A stretch of 64,000 bases of DNA from positions 2,108,001 through 2,172,000 of the forward strand of contig JAVHJL010000006.1 of assembly GCA_036971715.1 (NCBI GenBank), written 5' to 3'. Numbering within the stretch: the stretch's first letter is position 1; every line of letters starts with the position of its first letter. Positions 55,272 through 64,000 of this stretch are shown here, one piece after another. Source of the DNA: Arthrobotrys musiformis (lineage: Eukaryota; Ascomycota; Orbiliomycetes; Orbiliales; Orbiliaceae). The notes under the pieces are model-generated. The model was not told the DNA's origin, ran no database searches, and was given only the letters and a program-made list of their open reading frames with translations. The translations under genes were made by a program, and so were the position numbers.

Positions 55272-55856
55272 TTTAATCAAAACTATCTATCTTCGCTTCG
55301 CATCCTCACCTACGCCTGCGGCTTTGTGCTCCCGCAGACCGACTTTTCCCTAGCCAAAGCGGCTGCGGACGGAATATCTCCTCATGTTCATGAATTCGAT
55401 CGATGGGGTGTCGAGGGGGGAATAGGAGAAATCAACAGTACGAGCGAGCCATTGGATAAAAATGCCACCAAATAAAAGGGGGACGCTTTTTATACCTTTT
55501 TCGAGACTATGGAAAATTGGTACAAGGGGCCCTGCCTAGGGAAAACTATTAGATGGCATAGGCGGGAATAAAATCAATACGCCCAAGGCCTTTGTAACGT
55601 GCGAAGGGTTTGCACGCCATGGGAGCTACGGGGCGTACGGAACAGAGGTCGTATGTCCATTGTGTTTGGTATAATATTAGTTATATTTTTTTGTATTTAG
55701 TTTAGATATCAACTTAAATTGCTAGTTCCTGGAAATAGACTACGTAAAATTGATAGATCTCTAGAGGAATTGGATAAGAGTATCAAGGAATTAGACCTCG
55801 ATAACGATATGAAGGGGATTGAGGTGGATTGGGATGAGGTAGTTCTGGAGGATTGA
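55272..55856 (+). pseudogene. Decayed protein-coding sequence, family unknown
   Basis: One plus frame from 55272 to the TGA at 55854-55856 reads protein-like throughout but has in-frame stops TAA 55473, TAA 55569 and TAG 55698. Blocks include ILTYACGFVLPQTDFSLAKA, HVHEFDRWGVEGGIGEI, GDAFYTFFETMENWYKG, a hydrophobic MSIVFGIILVIFFCI and the final RKIDRSLEELDKSIKELDL and VDWDEVVLED. No ATG near its start. An alternative is ATG 55462 in the next frame with a GTATGT-TTTAG intron 55651-55700 leading in phase to the same C-terminus, but that frame has a TAG at 55537. Either way it is broken. The family is not recognised. Confidence 0.45.
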
Positions 55857-56316
55857 TTACGTATTAAAATCTATACAAGATCCCTTGACCAGAACAAGAT
55901 CCATAAGATCCACGGAAGGGGTGTCTCTACCTCCACTCATGTATCCCACCAAGTGCCACGAACAAGTTGATCTAGAGGTATCTTAATAATGTATTAATTA
56001 AAAGGCTCGACTGCGCCAATAACCCCATGCACGAGGGCATTGTGATCTTGAGGCCGGTCTGATAAAATACCACGCCGTCGCGTGTTGTATCTCTCCATGG
56101 CCATGATATCATGGTGCGCACCCTGACCACTTAGTATCAATATATCAACCGTAGATCAAATAATTATCTCGTTCCCCCGCCTCCCCGAAATACCTATATT
56201 AATAACGCCGTCCATCAACTCCACCATAAATCGAAATCAAAAAACAAGCATAATTCCTGAGCAGCAACCCCCATCACACTTTATCAAAATCTTTTAACAC
56301 CAAGCCGCCATCGACA
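55857..56316. other. Spacer before the HNH gene
   Basis: AT-rich, about 460 bases; nothing recognised. Confidence 0.55.
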
Positions 56317-56367
56317 ATGTTCTTCCCGTTATCACCACCCGTGCCGCCACCATGGCCTCCCACCTAA
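56317..56367 (+). promoter_or_regulatory. Overlapping upstream ORF and strong start context of the HNH gene
   Basis: A 16-codon Pro-rich uORF starts 35 bases before the main ATG in another frame and ends 13 bases past it. The main ATG sits in GCCGCCACCATG followed by G at 56343-56355. Confidence 0.45.
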
Positions 56368-57818
56368 GCGATTTGGAAGAAAACCTGCCGGTAGTACGAC
56401 GGATCCCGCATGCCAAAATCCTACCGTACGTGGCCTCGTCATTCCAACGGCTTAAAGAAACCGATCCCCGGGTTAAGATATCGAATATTACGGGGTTATA
56501 CCAGGAATACGAACAAGGACCTGAATTATTCCTCGGCGAGGATTTTTCGCCCAAGATAGCTGCTTTGGTCGATAAGGTTCTTAAGAAGTATGGTGAGGAG
56601 GTAAAAGTCGAGGGAGTGGGTGAGGATGCGAGGTATAATCGGTACGAACTGTTTGAAAGCATTTTGAGGGAGACGACGGTGAAGGGGAGGGGGATTTTTG
56701 TGTTTAGTATTTTTCTGGCGGTTGCGATGCCGACGGTGTTTAGGGAGGAAGGGATGCATGGGTTGGGGGACTTTGTGGAGGCTGTGGAGGGGTATGTTTG
56801 GAGGGTTGGGGAGAGTATGGAGGTTGTTTGGGAGGGGTTGGATTGTTTGGCGGATTCTTTGGTTATGCAGTTGGTGGTTCCGAGTATGGGATTCCCTGTT
56901 TGGTAGATGGGGGGTTTGGTTTTGCTGATGTGGTTTGGGGGGGTAGTGTATAGGACGGCTGGGATATTTACGCCGGAGAATGTGTCGGCGCTGCAGGATG
57001 GGGATGGGTGTGTTTTGCCTGGGATGAAGGGGGAGAGTTTGAGGACTCTTCAGGATTTTCAGTTGGCGGTAGGTTGTTTCTCCCTTGGTATACGGTATCT
57101 GGGAGTAGAATTTACTAAACTATGGGTGTGGTTGAAGGTACTCGAGAGGGATCGCAATACGTGCATGGTGACTGGCAGATTCGATACCGACGCGGAAATC
57201 GGCACGACTTCTTCTGTTCACAGGGTTGCACATATCCTCCCTTGGATATTGAATTGGGACAGGACATGTTGCAAGGTATGCATTCGGATGAAAGCGCTGC
57301 AAGGGATTGAAGAATAACACGCCGTGTAACAGGAAACGAAGAACCGATTCGCCTGGAACCTCTTGGACATCTTTGATGCGAATTCCTCTAGCAGACTCTC
57401 CGACTCGCTCTCGATCAATCTGGATAGCCTTGGCAACGGTCTGACGCTGGACCGTCGAGTGCACCGCCATTTTGAGGGCTTACAGTTATGGTTTGAGTTT
57501 GAGATGGAAAACGAGGCTGAGAATATATACAAGATTGTAGGAAAGATCGATGGGAGCCTCTCGGGTTCTTCTGCGATGCCTATCGGCAAAAGGGTGGCTT
57601 TCAAGAAGGGGAAAGACTACCCGGCGCGACGGTTGCTGGATATCCATGCGAAGATTTCGAGGATTGCTCATGTTTCTGGGGCCATTGGCGTCTGCAAGGA
57701 ATATATTGGGAAGAAGGGGACATCGTATATTGAACATGCTCCGGACCATAAGAGCGCCCATCCCGGGGCTTTGAAAATGAAGCTGTTATCGATTACGGGG
57801 CCGGATGCGAACTCATAG
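56352..57818 (+). CDS. HNH_2-domain protein (putative nuclease fold)
   Basis: Exons 56352-56902, 56954-57068, 57138-57275 and 57333-57818 give 429 aa. The N-terminal ~185 residues are alpha-helical in look, without a known domain. From ~223 the HNH_2-type core reads VLERDRNTCMVTG (CxxTG zinc/knuckle position), VHRVAHILPW (the His-containing hHILP motif), then, across the intron, NRFAWNLLDIF and NGLTLDRRVHRHFE (Asn and His of the HNH box). The C-terminus resembles the FEM-type tail of fungal HNH_2 proteins. These proteins are common and expanded in filamentous fungi; few are characterised, so nuclease activity is inferred. The first intron uses GTAGAT, and intron 2 (69 nt) is in frame and open. 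It borders the anomalous 53-56 kb stretch. Confidence 0.75.
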
Positions 57819-58864
57819 TTGATACCTGTGTGTAATAAGAATGATGATAATTGCGTTGGTCCTGTTGTAGGTTGGATCGAGACATCCCGGCCGGATTGGT
57901 TCAAGCTTCTGCTCGCATGTCCGTTCCCCTGCAGTCTTTTGGCTGCAGCTATTAGTCCAGCAGCCCAACAGAAATCTGGATGTCTTGGTTGGTCGGCGGC
58001 ATGTGTTCGGGAGACCAGCCGACCCTGATATCGGGCAGGTCTTGTGGTTTGACGGGCCCAACCATTTTTATTTTTTATGTCTCTTTCGTCATGATACATT
58101 TGCAATTTGCAACCTGGCCTTGAAATTAAACCTGTGAATTTTGTGCATATGGCCGATTCCCGCCTTCCAAATTGGCCGTTTATATATATCGGATCTTGTG
58201 CATGATCGATTTTGCCGTTTACCTAGGTATTTTTCTCGCGAACACTCCGTATAATATAATAAGATCAAACAAGCTAGCCTCCAAGAGTTCCCTGGCGCTT
58301 TATGGACAGGTCTCTTTATGCGCGAAACCTCGGTAACTAATGCACCCCACCTGCACCTGTCGCACTGGGCAGGCAGGCAGGCGGGCCAGGCAGGCAGCTG
58401 GCTGGATCAAAATGTCATGTTCCTGACCGCCTCCTGCTCAGATGATACTTTATACTTATACTTAGACTTATACTCATCTCCATTCAATTACTTCATCCCT
58501 CGCAGGAACCCCGGATTCTCCATGCTCGTATGACCTTTGGGTTAAGAATGGCCAGCAATTGTTGATCGATCGAATCTAGCCTGCTTGCAACTAGTCGACG
58601 CTGCACTACAAACCCCGCGATTTCCCACCCGGCCGAGCACACACTTGGAAAAAAAATAGTCGAAAAAACCGCCCACCCGACGACGACCCTCGTCTTCTTT
58701 TCCCCCACAAACACCAGCACCTGGGAGGCCCACACTTCCGCCTTCCCTTACTATAACCTTCTACGACCAAACCCACCGTACTATAATAAAAACCCCGCAC
58801 ATATACCCTTAGATTCCCGAAACTTTATCATACTACCCCCCCCCCCCCTCCAAAAACAAAAAGG
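57819..58864. other. Intergenic, 1.05 kb
   Basis: GGCA/GGCC-type simple repeats near 58366-58405; a run of about 13 C residues at 58838-58850 just upstream of the AGPAT ATG. No gene recognised. Confidence 0.6.
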
Positions 58865-59912
58865 ATGTTCTACTACTTCACAATCTTCATGGCCGTCTAC
58901 GCCCTTCTAACGCTGACCCTGGCCCTCCTGGGCACGGTCTCCAAGCTGGCGGCCTTCGCATCGAAACTTCTCATCGCATATATGATTATGTGCTTTTGTG
59001 CGCTGTACGGTGTCGCCGCTGCAATTGTGCTCAAGCCGTTTGGGAAGAATGTGGCGTTTACGCAGTGGACTGTTGGGAGGTTGTTCAGGTGGACTTTGGC
59101 ACCGGCTTTGGGGGTTCAGTTTGAGGTTGAGAATGAGGATGGGATGTGGAAGGATAGGCCGGTTGTTTTTGTGGGGAATCATCAGTCGTATGTTTTTTCT
59201 GCTCCTGGGGTTTATGTTGATTGGGGGGTATGAGGCTGATTTGATTTAATTTTTATAGGGAATTGGATTTATTGATTCTTGGAAGGGTAGGGTGGATTCT
59301 GGATTACTTGTCCTGAGGGGGGTGATGCTAACTTCAGGGTCTCTCTTTTTTTTACAGATATTCCCGCAATACTGCAGTGTTAGTGCGAAGAGTAGTCTAA
59401 AACATTCTCCCTTCCTTGGCTGGTTCAGTATGTATACCTCTAAAGCTACCCTAAAAACTGACTTGGAGGCTAATATGGTGCCTACTAATATAGTGCAAGC
59501 AAGCGGTGCCATCTTCATCGACCGAGCGAACCGTACCTCCGCCCTCTCCGCCTTCGACAACGCCATCAAGCAGATGAAGAAGAACGGCCAATCCGCGTGG
59601 ATTTTCCCGGAAGGTACGAGGTCGTACAGCACGGAACCCATCATGCTGCCGTTCAAGAAGGGAGCGTTCCATCTGGCCGTCCAAGCGCAAGTTCCGATCG
59701 TCCCCGTTATCATTCAGAATTACAGCCACGTGTTGAATTTGAAGGAGAAGACTTTCAGGCCGGGGACTATTAAGGTTAAGGTTTTGGATAAGGTGGAGAC
59801 TAAAGGGTTGGAAGGGACGAAGGAGGAGGTTGATCAGCTGGTTGAGAAGGTTAGGAATGAGATGGTGAGGGAATTGGAGGCTTTGGGGATGGGGGATAAG
59901 AAGAGTCAGTAG
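58865..59912 (+). CDS. SLC1: 1-acyl-sn-glycerol-3-phosphate acyltransferase
   Basis: Exons 58865-59187, 59259-59286 (28 nt), 59358-59427 and 59494-59912 give 279 aa. Two hydrophobic N-terminal segments (~1-30 and ~35-58). PlsC motifs: I, VGNHQS joined across intron 1 to ELDLLILGR (HxxxxD-type active site NHQSELD); II, IFPQYCSVSAKSSLKHSPFLGWF; then MQASGAIFIDRANR; III, WIFPEGTRS; IV, VPIVPVII. Role: acylates lysophosphatidic acid to phosphatidic acid at the ER or lipid droplets. The tiny second exon is required to rebuild motif I. Lysine-rich C-terminal helix. Confidence 0.94.
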
Positions 59913-60366
59913 GCTTTTTTTGAAGAATTCTTTTCGCATGGATTTTTTTTTTTAAAAAAAAACAGAAGGGGCGGATTAAAAGGTAGAGGATTCGCGATCG
60001 AGGCTAGAGACCTTGGTAGGTACCTGGTACATGGCGGGAAGACGACGGGAGTTTGATTTTAGACAGGTGGTTTCGTATATAGATTTTTTTTTTCCCTTAC
60101 ACCTTTTCTCATACCCTATCAGTACGTTTGTTCCATTCCCTTTCTGTACTTTTTCATTGTGGCTGTAGAGCAATTTTATATACATCCTTCTCTTTTATAC
60201 TTTTTATATACGGGAATTGAACTTTACTGTGTTGGTTGTGGATTTCGGCGATTTCGATTCCATTAGCTAGCTCTCGCTTCTTTCGCTTTTCTCTATTACT
60301 CTTTCTCCTTCTTTCTTACACCCGGGGGATAGGTATATATACAACATTGAAAAGGAAAACGTCCGG
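59913..60366. other. Spacer between AGPAT and PPTase genes
   Basis: T-rich 3' flank then PPTase promoter with a TATATATAC stretch near 60332-60340. No other feature. Confidence 0.55.
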
Positions 60367-61291
60367 ATGCCTCTGATAAGATGGCTGTTAAACGTAGAAC
60401 CCCTGTGGAATACACCTGAGGCGGTAAGCCCACCCCCACCATCCGTCACAACCTCTATAAAGCTAACTTTTTGATCGCATCTAGTTCAACGAAGCGCTAT
60501 CCCACCTCCCCGCATCGACGCATGAGCATGTACTGAAATACCACCGCCCCATCGACCGGAAACTCTCGTTGGGATCACAGCTTCTGCAGCATTTACTCGT
60601 CAGTCGGTACCGCGGGATTCCATTCGGTGATGTGAGGATTGTGAGGAACTTTGGAGGGGTGGAGGGGGGTAGGCCGGTGTTTATGGGATATGAAGGGGTT
60701 GAAGGGGTTGAATATAATGTTTCGCATCATGGGAGTGTGGTTGGGATTATTTCGCGGTTGTTACCGCCGAGGGAGGAAGGGGGGATTGGGTTGGATGTAT
60801 TGGAGTATGAGAAGCGGCCGGGGTATGTTGATGGGAATATTGGGGCGGTTAGGGAGTGGGCGGGGGGGTTTGGGGAGGCCGGGGTGTTTACTGCGAGGGA
60901 GATGGGGGTTATTGAGGCTGCTGGGGGGGTGGAGGGGGTGGTTAAGGCGGTGCATTTGAATTGGGTGGTTAAGGAGGCTTATGTTAAGGCTGTGGGGACG
61001 GGGTTGGTGACTGATCTTACGGCTGTGGAGTTTGGGCTGGTGGGGGTGGGGGGGTTGGTTGATGGTGGGGAGAGGGTTGATGGGGTTGAGGTTTGGATTG
61101 GGGCCGGGAGGGAGAAGAGGAGGGCGAGGGAGTGGTATTTTGAGGTTGAGAGGGTGGTTAGGGAGGGTTTGGAGGGGGGGTATTGTTTGGCTGTTGTGAC
61201 GAGGGTGGAGGGGTTGGAGGAGGGGGATAGGAAGGGTGCGTGGGAGTGGTTGGAGTATACGAGGGATATGCTGCCGTTTATACAGGCGTAG
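60367..61291 (+). CDS. 4'-phosphopantetheinyl transferase (Sfp/NpgA/Lys5 class)
   Basis: Exons 60367-60423 and 60485-61291 give 287 aa, intron 61 nt. Order of motifs: RWLLNVEPLWNTPEA, EHVLKYHRPIDRKLSLGSQLL, then VEYNVSHHGSVVGI (the NxSH motif), the metal-binding IGLDVLEYEKR (GxD), FTAREMGVIEA and LNWVVKEAYVKAVG (the W-KEAY-K motif). The GxD and KEA residues define the enzyme class. Role: loads CoA-derived phosphopantetheine onto acyl, peptidyl and aminoadipate carrier proteins. Length fits a monomeric Sfp type. Hand count: 60901-60960 has 32 G and 4 C. Confidence 0.9.
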
Positions 61292-61797
61292 AGTGGTAGT
61301 CTCGAGGGGACTCGAGACTATGGATCTAGATCTGGATCCGATCTATAATCTGCGGAGATCGAGATCGATCTATATATCTGGAAGAGATATTGAAGCCAAA
61401 TCATGTGATCTCGAGCTGTGGCAACGCAACTGCGTGTTGGATATGTGGTGATGCGCTATGACGACATGGGTCCCAACCCTCTGCGGTTCTTGCAAGATTT
61501 AATAGAGTAAAGTTTAAGAGGGCGTAGTCAAGGCGATTCGGGCTGGATCTGGCGATGACATAAGAGCTCTGTTTCCAGGTTGATTTTGTGTGTGAGGTGC
61601 TATCTATCTGATCTATCTGGAATCTTCTCCTCGCCCTCACCCTCATCCTCACCACTTCCACGTTTCACAGGAACCTATCATTCAACTACTCTTCCAAAAA
61701 GTGTTCGATATATTCGATATCTGTTCTTTCACTTCCCAAAGTCATCGTCCAACGAGTCTGGAATTTAAAGAAGAATAATAAAAAAAAGTTTCTAAAG
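61292..61797. other. Spacer before the YG-repeat gene
   Basis: An inverted TCTCGAG/CTCGAGA pair at about 61300-61317 may form the PPTase 3' hairpin, followed by GATC-rich sequence (61321-61375). No other feature. Confidence 0.5.
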
Positions 61798-63059
61798 ATG
61801 CGTCTGCAAACAACCCTGCTGCTTCTCGCAGCCCCCCTTGTAGCTGCCAACTCCGCAGCGGAAGAGTTCGACGAACGATATGAGCAGATGAAAGCCTTCG
61901 TCAGCGAACTAGTCTCCGGCAAACCTCCAAGTTTCACCGAATCCGTCTACTCTCGTCTGCACTCGCTTTATACCCAGCCTACGATTGTTGCGAGAGCTAC
62001 GGATGCTGCCGCCGATGCATACAGTTCCTTCACAAAAGCCGCAACGGATGCTGTGATGACTCCTCCACCGGCTATAGAGAGCTATTTGCAGATTGCCAGT
62101 TCACAGGTTCGAAACATATTCCATTCCTGATTCCCAAGGCTATCCTGATGCTAAGAAAAGAAATTAAATGTGGGACATGGACTAATGGCGGAATGTTATA
62201 TATATAGATCGCTGCGGCTGTTTCCGAAGCTTCGGTGGCAGTCTATGGGTCGGAGACCGGCACTGTCGAATCCGTCACCTCAAAGGTTGCTGAAAAGTAC
62301 TCCGAGGCTGCTGAGAAGGTTTCAGCTGCCGTCTACGGCCGTGAACTCTCGCCGGTCGAAAAGGCGCAGCTGCAAGTCCAAGACGCTCTTTCCACCGCTA
62401 AAACACAGATCAGTATTGCTATTTATGGTACGCCCAAGGGAAATTTCCAGAAAGTCACGGAAACTATCGGGGGGGCGGTTAGCCAGGCGTCGGACTATGT
62501 TGAAAAGCGCGCCGCAGAAGCTGGCGACGCCATCAAGGGAGGTGCATCTGCCGCTGGTGATGCCGTCAAGGAGGGGTTCTCTTCGGCTAGCAGTTATGTT
62601 GATGACTCGGCATCATCGGCATCGTCTGTTGCATCCTCTTTGAATTCTAGGATCAGTGATCAGGTATCTGCTGCCTTTTATGGAAGGGAAAAGATATATG
62701 CACAATCCGCTCAAGCGAGGCTTGAGTCTGCATTGGAATCCGCAAAGACACAGCTCAGCGAGGTGTTTTATGGAACCGAGTTGAGCTTTGGGGAGAAGGT
62801 CTCGATCACCTTGGCGGAGGCATACGCCCAAGCGACGGATTTGGTTGGTGAGAATGCAGCGGCGGTGACTTCCGCCGCTGGATCGATTGTCAGCGAGGCG
62901 AGCAAGAGCATCGAAAGTGCTGCTAGCGTGATTAGCGAGAGTGCTTCTAGTGTTATCAGTGGGACTTCGACACCAATTGCAAGTTCTGTTGCGAGCGCTG
63001 CTTCGAGTGCTACGGAAAAGGTGAAGAGTGCAGCGCAACGAGTTCGGGATGAACTTTAG
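61798..63059 (+). CDS. Secreted Ala/Ser-rich amphipathic-helix protein with YG repeats
   Basis: Exons 61798-62106 and 62208-63059 give 386 aa; the donor GTTCGA is unusual, the acceptor is TATATAG. Signal peptide MRLQTTLLLLAAPLVAANS. The body is an Ala/Ser/Glu/Lys heptad-like helix broken by a recurring motif (A/I/V)x(V/I/F)YG: SVAVYGSETG, AAVYGRELSP, SIAIYGTPKG, SAAFYGREKI and SEVFYGTELS, five copies at intervals of roughly 30-90 residues. A stretch GDAIKGGASAAGDAVKEGFSS recalls LEA- or apolipoprotein-like 11-mers. No catalytic domain and no cysteine after the signal peptide. Possible roles are wall- or lipid-associated; function unknown. Confidence 0.75.
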
Positions 63060-64000
63060 GGACGGTATCTTGAGCTCTGATTATTATTTCTTTTTTGTTT
63101 CCTTTCCCGCCGCGAAACCGCTGTTTTCGATTGTTGGGTTTTTCCTTATTCTGTTTTTAGTTTTTAGTTTTTTGTTTTGTTCGGAGGTTTTTGTTAGAAG
63201 ATGAAGTAATTGTTTCTTTTCTTGTGTTCTTTGTGCTTTGTTTTACGATATGGTATGGAGGGTTTTGTTTCCTGCATGTCCCGCGCGGTATCGATATCTC
63301 CGATGTTGTAATCGGTCCCACGTTGCACTGACGTATGTTTCTGTTATCAGTGTATCAGCACCTGACCTTTTTGAACCTTTGACCCAGTCATTCCAGGCAA
63401 TTTTTCTCCTTTCTGCCTGTTTCTTTTTTAATATTTACATGGCGGGCGGAATGGACAAACTAGAATTTGAGGACGTCGGTGCATTTTCGAGTTAAATTGG
63501 ATAGCGGGCAAGGGGAACCCGTTTGACTGTTTCAAGGAGAGGGAGAAAGCGGCCGGATTCGAGGGGGGTAATTTTAACATTTGAGTGCCGCATGTATGTA
63601 ATGTATGTAGTTATACTGCGTATAGAGGAGGGTGAGGAATGCTGGCTAGGTGGACGATGCGGAGTGGCTGCCGCCTTGCCTTGGATCAAACCTCGATATA
63701 GCTTATTAAAACAGAATTTAAATTCAATGTGGGGACAGCGAGGCGCACGGCACATAACTCGCTCACCCATTCACTCGCTGACGCCAAACATGTTTGTGTA
63801 CATGAACTGCAGCACTGATATCGAGTGTAGACGATATCGATTCGATGTTTATTTATGTGTGAGAGAGAGAGAGATAGTGTCTGTAGACGGTATCCAAGGG
63901 CGTGCGGGTGTTGCCTGATGCGTTGTTTACTGTGTGCGTATTGTTTTCGCTTATCGCCATAACAAGCAGCGGGCTGCACGGCACTAATGGCTACTGGGTT
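63060..64000. other. Right-hand flank, no gene recognised
   Basis: T-rich 3' flank to about 63250, then mixed sequence with a GA repeat at about 63861-63875. Short frames on both strands lack signatures. Confidence 0.55.

Noticed and set aside
55537..55539. In-frame TAG as recoding (selenocysteine or readthrough)
   Set aside because: Fungi lack the recoding machinery for TAG and the alternative frame also has stops; decay is simpler.
37897..63059. Secondary-metabolite cluster linking ACC1 and the PPTase
   Set aside because: They are over 15 kb apart, separated by unrelated conserved genes, with no PKS, NRPS or tailoring enzymes between them.
1..64000. CRISPR arrays, bacterial operons, transposase or reverse transcriptase
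   Set aside because: No regularly spaced identical repeats and no recognisable transposase, integrase or reverse transcriptase motifs; the window is eukaryotic.

Overview
This is chromosomal DNA of a filamentous ascomycete (Pezizomycotina; I cannot place it more finely). The evidence is many short introns of roughly 46-230 nt with GTRNGT donors and CTRAY-type branch sites, compact genes on both strands, a full-length eukaryotic ACC1, and fungal-type products such as kinesin-14, MNN10-type glycosyltransferase, OMA1, SND2, DUF3605 and HNH_2 proteins. I rebuilt intron-exon models by hand and checked that the exon lengths sum to whole codons.

Layout. 0-7 kb: the 3' end of a protein kinase, a GT34 mannosyltransferase and the NC2-alpha subunit BUR6. 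7.8-16.4 kb: a NOSIP-type U-box protein (-), the kinesin-14 KlpA/Kar3 (+), a GT61 glycosyltransferase (-) and a 92-aa cupin (-). 16.7-23.4 kb: an SLC25 carrier, an orphan protein with a pentapeptide repeat, an intron-bearing tRNA-Tyr and the mitochondrial protease OMA1. 24.5-34.9 kb: CDC27/APC3 and SMC3 on the minus strand, then RIO1 divergent from SMC3; these are mitosis, cohesion and ribosome-biogenesis genes. 35.4-45.1 kb: a cysteine-repeat surface protein, tRNA-Val and ACC1. 47.5-52.9 kb: SND2, histone H4, a DUF3605 protein and cytochrome b5 reductase. 56.3-63.1 kb: an HNH_2 protein, an AGPAT, a 4'-phosphopantetheinyl transferase and a secreted YG-repeat protein. Most genes are housekeeping. 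ACC1, AGPAT, CBR1 and the PPTase share lipid or acyl-carrier metabolism but do not form a cluster.

The one accessory-looking stretch is 53.2-55.9 kb, between CBR1 and the HNH gene. It holds two TATA boxes that each precede an orphan spliced reading frame, a pair of related hairpin repeats, a roughly 500-bp G-rich array of three units that repeat the same ordered hairpins, and a protein-like frame broken by three stops. I judge the hairpin array the best candidate for something undescribed. The second window-wide oddity is a C-rich to G-rich switch along the coding strand of many genes.

Main uncertainties: the N-terminus of the SLC25 carrier, the orphan genes, and the region 9.07-10.08 kb where both strands are open.
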